Assembly (NCBI GenBank): GCA_001800975.1
Contig: MGWK01000060.1
Coordinates: forward strand, 1 to 64,000
Source: Flavobacteria bacterium RIFCSPLOWO2_12_FULL_35_11
GTDB lineage: Bacteria > Bacteroidota > Bacteroidia > Flavobacteriales > Flavobacteriaceae
DNA length: 64,000 bases
Direction of reading: 5' to 3'
Positions 21,890 through 30,471 of this stretch are shown in pieces (the first letter of the stretch is position 1; every line of letters begins with the position of its first letter). The notes below the pieces were generated by a model that saw only the letters and a list, made by a program, of their open reading frames with translations, was not told the origin of the DNA and did no database searches. Position numbers and translations under genes: made by a program.

Positions 21890-23737
21890 TCAATTACCTA
21901 TATTATTTTCAAACACATTATTTTCCCGGTCAATATCAGCCATCAATTGAGAAGGATCAATCTCCACTGATTTCACTTCTTTTGAAGTTGAAAAAGCGTA
22001 CTTCGGATTTGCCCAAGACCAGTTTTTAATAAGCGTTGCATCGGTGGTTTTTTCGCCACGCATCATACTTAACGGGATGTAAAAATTCTCTGTGCTTCCA
22101 TCTACATAAGTGACAGCAACATCAACAGGCATTGGCATTTGCCCGACTCTTGCCAAAGTAACTGTCTTTCCGTCAACTTTTGCAATAGCATAATCTATGG
22201 TATGCGTGGTTTGTGTCCATTCATTTAAAAACCAATCCAACTGAATTCCCGAAACTTTTTCGGCAGTTCGTTTAATATCATTAGGCGTTGGATGTTTGAA
22301 TTTAAAATCCTCAAAATATTTTTTGATGGTTTTTTGAACATTTTCTTCTCCGATAATATAATTCAGTTGGTATAAAAACATGCTTCCTTTGGTGTAACTT
22401 CCAATACTAAAAGCAGCGTTGGTGTTAAACCTGTCGGCATGTGTGGTCAATGGTTCTTCAATATTGTTTTTAACCGCATAAAAATAGCCTCCGTAATCTT
22501 TTGAATTGGGTTTGCCGTCTCCGCCTTCTAAAATTAAACTAGACGCCAAGGTTGAAATATAAGAAGTAAAACCTTCATCCATCCACGAGTGTTTGCTTTC
22601 ATTGGTTGCCAAAATGTGTTGAAACCAGCTATGCGCCAATTCGTGAAAAACAGATCCCACAATCTCATCTAAGGATTTTCCTCCTTCAATTAAAGTGCAC
22701 ATGGCGTATTCCATACCGCCATCACCGCCTTGAATTACTGAATATTGTTTCCACGGATATGCGCCAACATTTTCATTAAAAAAGTGTAAGGCTTTCTCTG
22801 TTAGCGGCTGTACTTCTTTCCATGCTTTCGCGTATTTTTCATCTTTTTTATAGAAGAAGTGAAGTTCTGTTCCGGTGACGATTTTTAGAATATCATGCAC
22901 GTAATTTGGGTCGGCAGCCCAAGTAAAATCGTGAACATTTGGTGCCATAAAATGCCATTTCAGTTTTTTCCCTTTCGGAAGGTTCAATGGTTTCGATTTG
23001 TCTTCATAACCGTGACCAACTTCTTGCGAATTTTGAAGATAGCCTGTTCCGCCAACAGTATAATTTTTGTCAATATGAAGCGTGACGTCAAAATTTGACC
23101 AAACCCCATGAAATTCCCGGGCAATATAAGAATCAGCATGCCAGCCTTCAAAATCGTATTCTGCCATTTTCGGATACCATTGCGCCATAGAAAGCGCTAC
23201 GCCATCTACGCTATTTCTGCCGGCTCTTCTAATATGAACGGGAACCTGTCCTTCAAAAGTCATCTCAAATTTTACTTTTTCTCCAGGTTGAATTCCTTCA
23301 TTTAAAGTGACTTTTAAAACTGTTCCGTCTATGCTGTATGTTGCTGCTTTTCCGTTTTGTTTTAGCGACAACACTTTTAAATAGCCAATTTCATTGGGTT
23401 TCAGCTTGGCTATTCGGCTTTCATAAATCGGATTTTCTTTGGTGCCGATATTTTTTACCATTCTTTTGTCGGGATCCGGAACAGTCTGCAATCTGGCATC
23501 CATTTCACTGCCCGGCTGAAATGCATTAAAAAACAAATGATAAAAAACCGTGTTTAAAACATCTGGGGAATTGTTTGTGTATTCCAATTCCTGCGTTCCT
23601 TTGTATTGATAATTTTCCGCATCAACATCCACTTCCATTTTGTAATCCGCGTGCTGTTGCCAATATGAAGTATTGTTTTGGGCGGTTGAAATTATTGCGC
23701 TAAGAGTAAATAGAAGAAGGCTTCCTAATTTTTTCAT
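21890..23737 (-). CDS. M1 family metallopeptidase
   Basis: GGMEYAMCTLIEGG and HELAHSWFQHILATNESKHSWMDEGF zinc motif (HExxHx18E); signal peptide. Confidence 0.95.
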   Translation of the reverse strand: MKKLGSLLLFTLSAIISTAQNNTSYWQQHADYKMEVDVDAENYQYKGTQELEYTNNSPDVLNTVFYHLFFNAFQPGSEMDARLQTVPDPDKRMVKNIGTKENPIYESRIAKLKPNEIGYLKVLSLKQNGKAATYSIDGTVLKVTLNEGIQPGEKVKFEMTFEGQVPVHIRRAGRNSVDGVALSMAQWYPKMAEYDFEGWHADSYIAREFHGVWSNFDVTLHIDKNYTVGGTGYLQNSQEVGHGYEDKSKPLNLPKGKKLKWHFMAPNVHDFTWAADPNYVHDILKIVTGTELHFFYKKDEKYAKAWKEVQPLTEKALHFFNENVGAYPWKQYSVIQGGDGGMEYAMCTLIEGGKSLDEIVGSVFHELAHSWFQHILATNESKHSWMDEGFTSYISTLASSLILEGGDGKPNSKDYGGYFYAVKNNIEEPLTTHADRFNTNAAFSIGSYTKGSMFLYQLNYIIGEENVQKTIKKYFEDFKFKHPTPNDIKRTAEKVSGIQLDWFLNEWTQTTHTIDYAIAKVDGKTVTLARVGQMPMPVDVAVTYVDGSTENFYIPLSMMRGEKTTDATLIKNWSWANPKYAFSTSKEVKSVEIDPSQLMADIDRENNVFENNIGN

Positions 23738-23786
23738 TTTTTAATTGGTATTTCGACGGCGCAATATAATCATATCTTTATAAAAC

Positions 23787-23817
23787 AAAAAAACACATGG
23801 AGAGCCGTGTGTTTTTT
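23787..23817. terminator. Hairpin between the two minus-strand peptidase genes
   Basis: aaaacacatgg-agag-ccgtgtgtttt stem with one G:T pair, flanked by A and T tracts. Confidence 0.7.
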
Positions 23818-23843
23818 TAACAGAAAATTATATGTTTTGTTAT

Positions 23844-25490
23844 TTAATTAACCATTTTGTCGGCCAATAACAATGCATTGTATGCATTTGCAATACTTCC
23901 TGATTTAGATAAATTAGAAAATGCTGCTTTTGTTCCTTTTTCACCAGGAATAAGTACTTGTAAATTTACTTTAACTGCCGAATTCATGATAATGTGTTTT
24001 ACCTGACTTGCAGATAATTGTGGATAATAAGAACGAATTAGCGTTGCTATACCTGCAACTTCAGGAGAAGCCATAGATGTACCGCTGTATTTTGCATATT
24101 CGTTTTTAGGCACGGTTGAATAAATTTGAACTCCAGGACCAAATACATCCACATTTAGTTTTCCGTAATTAGAAAATGGAGCCGGCATATTTTCATTAAA
24201 ATTAGAACTCAAAGCGCCAATGGTAATCACATTGTCTGAAATTTCGTTTACTTTATCTTCAGAATCATTTGGCCAATTGTCTTTTACGTCAATATTTTTA
24301 TTGTCGTTTCCTGCAGCGTGTACCAACAAAACGTCTTTTTCTGCAGCGTATTTAATAGCGTCTAAAACCCATTCTTTGTTTGGAGAAAAACTTTTTCCAA
24401 AACTCATGTTGATTACTTTTGCGCCATTGTCTACGGCATACCTAATTGCCAATGCAACATCTTTGTCGCGCTCATCACCATCCGGCACCGCTCTTACAGT
24501 CATTAATTTTGCGTTATGTGCAACCCCTTGTAACCCAATGTTATTGTTGCGTGATGCTAAAATAATTCCGGCAACATGGGTACCGTGAGATTCACTTTCT
24601 TTGTCACCGATCACAAATCCGTTTCCGTATTTTCTGTCGTTAAAATCCTCCGGATTGTCGCCTACAATTGCGCGTCCGTTAAAATTGAAATCGTAATTTT
24701 TATTTTTCTTTTGGGTTGCATAATAATCTAAATAGGCAGCTTCATCAAGACCTCTTCCAAACAAGCCAATTAAATCGCCAACTTGTGCTTTTAGCGTTTC
24801 ATCTTCAGTATTGATTGCTTTTAAATCTTCCAATGTAAGGGTTTCTTTACCCAAGAATTTTTTCACTGCAGCAAAATTTGCGCCTATTTGTTCCATACGT
24901 GACAAAGTTTGAAAATGTCTGGAAGAAGCAGCTTTGTAAGCTTCCACATATTCCAGATATTTTTTAAAGTCTGCTTTATCAGCCTCGCTTATGTTTTCGA
25001 TGGTTTTTCCTTCAAAACGTGGGTTTAATTTGGCTACAATACGCGTAATTTCTAATTGTTCAGGAGCCGCTTCACCGTTTCCGCCCAAAAAGTTCCATCC
25101 GTAAATATCATCTACATACCCGTTTTTGTCATCATCAATTCCATTTGCTGCAATTTCATTGGAATTGCTCCAAAGCACATCTTTTAAATCTTCGTGTTCA
25201 ATATCAATTCCTGAATCAATAACACTTACAACTACCGTTACGCCTTTTTTTCCTTCTAAAAATTTATAAGCTTTGTCCAGGCTCATTCCAGGAATGGTAT
25301 CCGAAACCAAATCGGCATGTGCCCAATGGTTAAATTTTTCTTCGCTGATGGCGCCTTTCTTTTGTGGTAAAGAAACTATGGTTTCCATGGTTGGAACCGG
25401 CTTGTCTGCAATAGATTTTACAGAACTGCAACTTGCTAATGAAATTGTTGCTAATGCAGCAACAACATACATAGATTTAAATATGCTCAT
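23844..25490 (-). CDS. S8 family serine peptidase (subtilisin-like), lipoprotein
   Basis: VSVIDSGIDIEHEDL, SHGTHVAGII, SGTSMASPEVAGIATL; lipobox SLASCSS. Confidence 0.95.
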   Translation of the reverse strand: MSIFKSMYVVAALATISLASCSSVKSIADKPVPTMETIVSLPQKKGAISEEKFNHWAHADLVSDTIPGMSLDKAYKFLEGKKGVTVVVSVIDSGIDIEHEDLKDVLWSNSNEIAANGIDDDKNGYVDDIYGWNFLGGNGEAAPEQLEITRIVAKLNPRFEGKTIENISEADKADFKKYLEYVEAYKAASSRHFQTLSRMEQIGANFAAVKKFLGKETLTLEDLKAINTEDETLKAQVGDLIGLFGRGLDEAAYLDYYATQKKNKNYDFNFNGRAIVGDNPEDFNDRKYGNGFVIGDKESESHGTHVAGIILASRNNNIGLQGVAHNAKLMTVRAVPDGDERDKDVALAIRYAVDNGAKVINMSFGKSFSPNKEWVLDAIKYAAEKDVLLVHAAGNDNKNIDVKDNWPNDSEDKVNEISDNVITIGALSSNFNENMPAPFSNYGKLNVDVFGPGVQIYSTVPKNEYAKYSGTSMASPEVAGIATLIRSYYPQLSASQVKHIIMNSAVKVNLQVLIPGEKGTKAAFSNLSKSGSIANAYNALLLADKMVN

Positions 25491-25505
25491 ACTTTTGTTT
25501 ATTGT

Positions 25506-26366
25506 TTAATTAAATACTTCGTTAAATGTATAGGTTTGGTTTAATCGCACACCTTTTTCGGTATGTTTTACGGTACAAATTTCGTTGGCCGCATCATGCT
25601 CGAAAAACAAAAAATAATTGTTGTCGGCGGCATTGTTTAAAAATTTATCTTTTTCTACCATGGTTAACAGCGGTCGCGTGTCATATCCCATCACATACGG
25701 CAAAGGAATATGCCCAACAGTTGGCAACAAATCCGACACAAAAACAATGGTTTTTTCCTGGTATTGAATGTGCGGAATCATCAACTTATCGGTATGGCCG
25801 TTTGCGAATAAAATATCGAAACCGAGCGGTGTGTTTTTGGCAAAATCTCCAGTTGGAATATTCACTAAATTCAATTGCCCGCTCTCTTCAATCGGATTTA
25901 TATTTTCAGTTAAAAATGAGGCTTTTTCTCTCGGATTCGGTTTTACAGCCCATTTCCAATGATTTTTATTGCTCCAATATTTTGCATTTTTAAACGCAGG
26001 TTCATATCCGGTTCGCGTATTGTTCCACTGAATACTTCCGCCGCAATGGTCGAAATGCAAATGGGTTAAAAAGACATCGGTGATGTCATCTCTGTGAAAA
26101 CCATATTTTGCCAAGGAGGCATCCAAAGAATAATCTCCGAAGAAATAATAGTAGCTAAAAAACTTTTCTGATTGTTTGTTTCCTGTGCCGTTGTCTATTA
26201 AAATAAGACGGTCTCCATCTTCAATCAACAAACAGCGCAACGCCATATCAATTAAGTTATTTTCATCTGCTGGATTTGTGCGATTCCAAATCACTTTGGG
26301 CACTACGCCAAACATGGCGCCACCATCTAACTTAAAGTTTCCTGTTTCAATAGGGTAAATTTTCAT
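25506..26366 (-). CDS. MBL-fold metallo-hydrolase
   Basis: FLTHLHFDHCGG motif; LILIDNGTGNK; ATG at 26366 preferred over the longer tracked ORF. Confidence 0.9.
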   Translation of the reverse strand: MKIYPIETGNFKLDGGAMFGVVPKVIWNRTNPADENNLIDMALRCLLIEDGDRLILIDNGTGNKQSEKFFSYYYFFGDYSLDASLAKYGFHRDDITDVFLTHLHFDHCGGSIQWNNTRTGYEPAFKNAKYWSNKNHWKWAVKPNPREKASFLTENINPIEESGQLNLVNIPTGDFAKNTPLGFDILFANGHTDKLMIPHIQYQEKTIVFVSDLLPTVGHIPLPYVMGYDTRPLLTMVEKDKFLNNAADNNYFLFFEHDAANEICTVKHTEKGVRLNQTYTFNEVFN

Positions 26367-26427
26367 AAAAAAAACTTTAACACAAATATACAAGAATTTA
26401 TATTTAACATGGTGTTAAAGAAAACAA

Positions 26428-26454
26428 AAAACCCAAGCAAAATGCTTGGGTTTT
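26428..26454 (-). terminator. Intrinsic terminator downstream of tRNA-Cys
   Basis: Perfect 12-bp stem aaaacccaagca-aaa-tgcttgggtttt. Confidence 0.85.
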
Positions 26455-26458
26455 AATG

Positions 26459-26529
26459 AGGCGTCTAGCGGATTCGAACCGCTGTACGAGGTTTTGCAGA
26501 CCTCTGCCTAGCCACTCGGCCAAAACGCC
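26459..26529 (-). tRNA. tRNA-Cys (anticodon GCA)
   Basis: Reverse complement GGCGTTTTGGCCGAGTGGCTAGGCAGAGGTCTGCAAAACCTCGTACAGCGGTTCGAATCCGCTAGACGCCT folds as a cloverleaf: 7-bp acceptor, GGTTCGAATCC T-arm, anticodon GCA, discriminator U73 expected for Cys. Confidence 0.97.
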
Positions 26530-26674
26530 ATTATTGGATTGCAAATTTACAAATTTTTTTTAATTGTTTAATCGTTTAGTCGCGTAATTGTTGAATTTAT
26601 GCAATTGTTGGCTATAGTTTTGGTCTTTAATACTTTAGTCTTTTTAATTATTTTTTAGGTCTCCCCGCTTTTTT

Positions 26675-26785
26675 GGTGGGCGTTCCCTTTCAGGTCGCAC
26701 TTTCCGCTATATCTTTTTTTCCGCTTCGCTGCAAAAAAGGATTAGTTTATCCTGAGCATAGCCGAAGGGCTGCAATTGCTAACGC
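26675..26785. repeat. Dispersed intergenic repeat, orientation opposite to the copy at 27447
   Basis: ggtgggcgttccctttcaggtcgcactttccgctatatc...gctgcaattgctaacgc; shares ends with 11584-11667 and the inverse of 27447-27550. Confidence 0.75.
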
Positions 26786-26847
26786 GAATTTTTTTGCAAT
26801 ATTTCAACTTCGGACTTCCGTCTTCGGGCTTCCGACTTCTTAACTTC

Positions 26848-27207
26848 TCAACTTCTTTCTTTACTCATTTCAACGGTCACCATCGCCACATTGCCGCCGA
26901 TTGGCGGATTTATTTTTGAAACCGAAACATCGGCTTTTTCTACCATAGGAATTTCCAAAAAAATCCGGTCCAAAATGCGTTTTACCACCGTTTCCAATAA
27001 TTTGGAACGAATGGCCATTTCCTGTTTTACTATTTTGTTTAAATGAACATAATCTACCGTATCTGCAAGGTTGTCGCTTTGTGCCGACAAGTTTAAGTTT
27101 GCATTTACCGAAACATCCACACGATAATCGGAACCAATTTTACCTTCTTCCAACAAACAGCCGTGATAGGCGTAAACCCGTATATTTTTTAACTTTATAA
27201 TTCCCAT
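26848..27207 (-). CDS. folB: Dihydroneopterin aldolase
   Basis: IRVYAYHGCLLEEGKIGSDYRVDVSV ... PPIGGNVAMVTVEMS. Confidence 0.92.
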   Translation of the reverse strand: MGIIKLKNIRVYAYHGCLLEEGKIGSDYRVDVSVNANLNLSAQSDNLADTVDYVHLNKIVKQEMAIRSKLLETVVKRILDRIFLEIPMVEKADVSVSKINPPIGGNVAMVTVEMSKERS

Positions 27208-27240
27208 TTTAAAAAATTTTAGGCAAAGATAGGTTGAAAA

Positions 27241-27345
27241 GTTGGAAGACTGAAGACCGAAGACCGAAGTCGGGAGACAGAAATTTTAAAGTTGAAAAAA
27301 AGACCGAAGACAGAAGACCGAAGTCGGAAGTTGAGAAGTTTTTAA
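27241..27345. repeat. Degenerate 7-bp array (GAAGACC/GAAGTCG family)
   Basis: gaagactgaagaccgaagaccgaagtcgggagaca... and gaccgaagacagaagaccgaagtcggaag. Confidence 0.85.
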
Positions 27346-27446
27346 AAAAGCAAAATAGAATCCAAATATTTTTAACCGCAAGGAACGCAAAGGAAAACTA
27401 CAAAGGTCGCCAGAAAAATATTAATTATCCATTATTAATTCAAGCT

Positions 27447-27550
27447 GCGTTAGGGATTGAACGGCGTGTTTGAGCACTTTTTTGTTGTTTTTCGCAAAAA
27501 AAAATGCGAGTAGTGAAAGCCCAACCCGCCTTTTCGGCGGGAACGCCCAC
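27447..27550. repeat. Dispersed intergenic repeat GCGTTAGGGATTGAACGGC...GGGAACGCCCACC
   Basis: Sequence read directly; inverse orientation relative to the copies at 11584 and 26675. Confidence 0.8.
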
Positions 27551-27601
27551 CATAAAAGGCCGCCTTTACGCCTTTGCTGAATATGTGATGTGATTTTGTA
27601 G

Positions 27602-27631
27602 TTGCATTGCCGAAAAAAATCAATAATTTTG
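27602..27631 (+). promoter_or_regulatory. Putative Bacteroidota-type promoter of glnS
   Basis: TTG (27602-27604), N19, TAATTTTG (27624-27631), matching TTG-N19-TAnnTTTG. Confidence 0.5.
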
Positions 27632-27653
27632 CACCTTATAAGTTGATGTTATT

Positions 27654-29333
27654 ATGAGTGAAGAAAAAAAATCGCTGAATTTTATTGAGCAAATTATTGA
27701 AGATGATTTGGCAAACGGTTTGGCAAAAGATAAATTACGATTTAGGTTTCCGCCAGAGCCAAACGGCTATTTGCATATTGGCCACGCGGCTTCCATTTGT
27801 TTGAATTTTGGTTTGGGATTGCGTTACAATGCGCCGGTTAACCTGCGTTTTGACGATACGAATCCGGCAAAAGAGGAACAGGAATATGTGGATTCCATAA
27901 AATATGACGTGCAATGGCTGGGTTTTAAATGGGACAAAGAATTGTATTCATCGGACTATTTTCAGCAATTGTACGATTGGGCTGTACAAATTATAAAAGA
28001 CGGAAAAGCCTATGTTGATGACCAATCATCGGAACAAATGGCTTTGCAAAAAGGAACGCCAACCGAACCGGGAACCGACAGTCCGAACCGAAACAGAACA
28101 ATTGAAGAAAATCTGGCGCTGTTTTTAAAAATGAAAAATGGCGATTTTGAAGAAGGTTCTCACGTTTTGCGCGCAAAAATTGACATGAAACATGTGAATA
28201 TGCATATGCGCGACCCAATTATGTACAGGATTTTAAAAAGACACCACCACAGAACAGGAAATGATTGGTGTATTTATCCGATGTACGACTGGACGCACGG
28301 CGAAAGCGATTATTTGGAGCAAATTTCGCATTCTATTTGTACGCTGGAGTTTAAAAGTCACCGGGATTTGTACGATTGGTATATTGACCAGGTTTACGAT
28401 CCGGCAAAATTACGTCCGAAACAACGTGAATTTGCGCGAAGAAATTTGAGTTATACGGTGATGAGCAAACGCAAATTGCTGCAATTGGTTGAAGAAAAAA
28501 TAGTTTCGGGTTGGGACGATCCAAGAATGCCAACCATTTCGGGCTTACGAAGAAGAGGCTATACGCCAGAATCTATCAGAACTTTTAGCGAAACGGCTGG
28601 AATTTCGAAACGCGATAACGTAACTGACGTGGCTTTATTGGAATATTGCATAAAAGACGATTTAAACAAAACAGCGCCACGCGTTATGGCAGTTTTAAAT
28701 CCGATTAAATTGGTGATTACCAATTACCCTGAAGGAAAAGAAGAGTGGTTGTCGGCCGAAAATAACCAGGAAGATGAAGGCGCCGGTTTTAGGGAAGTGC
28801 CTTTCAGCAATGAAATATTTATTGAAAAGGAAGATTTTAAGGAAGAAGCCAATAAAAAATTCTTTAGGCTTTCTATTGGAAAAGAAGTGCGTTTGAAAAA
28901 CGCTTATATCATTAAAGGCGAATCGGTGATAAAAGACGAAAACGGGGAAATTACCGAAATTCACTGCACCTATGATACCGACAGTTTAAGCGGAAGCGGC
29001 ACTGAAGCCAGCCAACGCAAAGTTAAAGGCACGTTGCACTGGGTTTCCATTAAACACGCCTTAAAAGCGGAAGTGAGGGTTTATGATCGATTGTTTACTG
29101 AAGAAGCGCCAGACAGCCAAAAGGACAAAGATTTTAAAGACTTTTTAAATCCCGATTCTTTAACAGTTTTGGAAGCTTTTGTGGAGCCAAGTTTAAAATC
29201 GGCCAACATTTTGGACCGATTCCAGTTTCAGCGTTTGGGTTATTTTTGTGTAGATAAAGATACCACTGAATTCCATTTGGTTTTTAACAGAACGGTTTCG
29301 TTAAGAGACAGCTGGACGAAAATGGGAGAATAG
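27654..29333 (+). CDS. glnS: Glutamine--tRNA ligase
   Basis: RFRFPPEPNGYLHIGHAASICLNFG, NLRFDDTNPAKE, VMSKRKL motifs. Confidence 0.97.
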   Translation: MSEEKKSLNFIEQIIEDDLANGLAKDKLRFRFPPEPNGYLHIGHAASICLNFGLGLRYNAPVNLRFDDTNPAKEEQEYVDSIKYDVQWLGFKWDKELYSSDYFQQLYDWAVQIIKDGKAYVDDQSSEQMALQKGTPTEPGTDSPNRNRTIEENLALFLKMKNGDFEEGSHVLRAKIDMKHVNMHMRDPIMYRILKRHHHRTGNDWCIYPMYDWTHGESDYLEQISHSICTLEFKSHRDLYDWYIDQVYDPAKLRPKQREFARRNLSYTVMSKRKLLQLVEEKIVSGWDDPRMPTISGLRRRGYTPESIRTFSETAGISKRDNVTDVALLEYCIKDDLNKTAPRVMAVLNPIKLVITNYPEGKEEWLSAENNQEDEGAGFREVPFSNEIFIEKEDFKEEANKKFFRLSIGKEVRLKNAYIIKGESVIKDENGEITEIHCTYDTDSLSGSGTEASQRKVKGTLHWVSIKHALKAEVRVYDRLFTEEAPDSQKDKDFKDFLNPDSLTVLEAFVEPSLKSANILDRFQFQRLGYFCVDKDTTEFHLVFNRTVSLRDSWTKMGE

Positions 29334-29334
29334 G

Positions 29335-29400
29335 TTTACAAAATCCACCAAACAAAAAGCGCCTTTTTCAAGGCGCTTTTTGTTTGGTGGATTTTGTAAA
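29335..29400. terminator. Bidirectional terminator within a perfect 31-bp stem hairpin
   Basis: Arms 29335-29365 and 29370-29400 are exact reverse complements, loop tttc; core AAAAAGCGCC/GGCGCTTTTT. Confidence 0.92.
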
Positions 29401-29430
29401 TATACTGGCGTATATTATAAAGTATTATCC

Positions 29431-30405
29431 CTAATTTATTTTGATGGTTTTCATAATCGCTTCCAGTTCAAACATATAATCGCGTTTGTTCATCGAAGGC
29501 GCATAAGTTAAGCCTTCAACTACCACCAATCTGTTTTTTGCCTTGTCAATGATGGAATAACTTAAAAATGGTCCGGCCATATAAACGCCTTTAACTTCCC
29601 ATTTTCCTTTGGCTTCAAGCGCTTTTTTACCGTCGAGTTTTACCTCAAAAATATGCGGTGTATAAGCTTCCTCTGTAATCATATAAGATCCATCAACTTC
29701 TCCTGGGATGTACTTTTTCCCAATGGTATCTCTTATGGCAACCAGGTTGTTTCCGTTTTCGTCATCAATTGATTTTATTGGAACCGTATAGGAAAATAAC
29801 TCCATACTGTTTCCACCGTCCAAACGCATGCGATACCAAATAAAATCCCCATTGTCTTCAACTATGCTAAAAGTTTTCGGAATCTTTATGGAATATCCAT
29901 GTTTGCTAAAGGTTGGCATTTTTGCAGGATCCCAATAATTTTTATTAATTGACCGTTGAAAAGTAAGCAAATCGGCATTTTTAAATTCAGAAATCAGTGC
30001 TTTTCCGTTTTTTTGAATTTCACGAATCAGCGCTTCTTTATTGGTGCCCGTAATGGTAATTATTTTTTGAGGTTCGGCATATACATTTGTACTGGTCGTA
30101 AAAGAATTTTTATTTCCAATGCCAATATTTAAAATACTTCGGCTGGCTTTAAACATAGTTCCGAAACTTTCTGGCGGAACTTGTGTTACTTCAAATTGCG
30201 CTTCTGGTTGCGGCAATCCCAAAACGGGTTCAGCAATAAATTTTCGCAATTCATCACCAATTTCGCCTTGCCATTCGCTATTTTTCATAACAATAAGCAA
30301 ATTGTTCATTCTGCCATTTGCCTCTTTCAATGTTTTTTGACCGCCTCCTGTATCACAGGAAATCAGCAAAGAAATTAGCCCTAATACTAATCCAATCTTT
30401 TTCAT
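29431..30405 (-). CDS. DUF4837-like lipoprotein
   Basis: Lipobox LLISCDTGGG; NNLLIVMKNSEWQGEIGDELRKFIAEPVLGLPQPE resembles the DUF4837 family. Confidence 0.8.
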   Translation of the reverse strand: MKKIGLVLGLISLLISCDTGGGQKTLKEANGRMNNLLIVMKNSEWQGEIGDELRKFIAEPVLGLPQPEAQFEVTQVPPESFGTMFKASRSILNIGIGNKNSFTTSTNVYAEPQKIITITGTNKEALIREIQKNGKALISEFKNADLLTFQRSINKNYWDPAKMPTFSKHGYSIKIPKTFSIVEDNGDFIWYRMRLDGGNSMELFSYTVPIKSIDDENGNNLVAIRDTIGKKYIPGEVDGSYMITEEAYTPHIFEVKLDGKKALEAKGKWEVKGVYMAGPFLSYSIIDKAKNRLVVVEGLTYAPSMNKRDYMFELEAIMKTIKIN

Positions 30406-30471
30406 TTGTGGGTATTTATTGTTTTTTTATTTGTCGAAAATAATTCGCAAATCAAATTGGGATTTACAACA

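Noticed and set aside
23844-25490. Peptidase clustering (M1, S8, MBL) as a biosynthetic or defence locus
   Set aside because: Adjacent secreted peptidases are common in this family and no accessory biosynthetic or immunity genes accompany them.
27234-27473. ORF of 79 aa (MKSWKTEDRRPKS...)
   Set aside because: Translation of the 7-bp repeat array and adjoining intergenic repeats; low complexity, no plausible protein.
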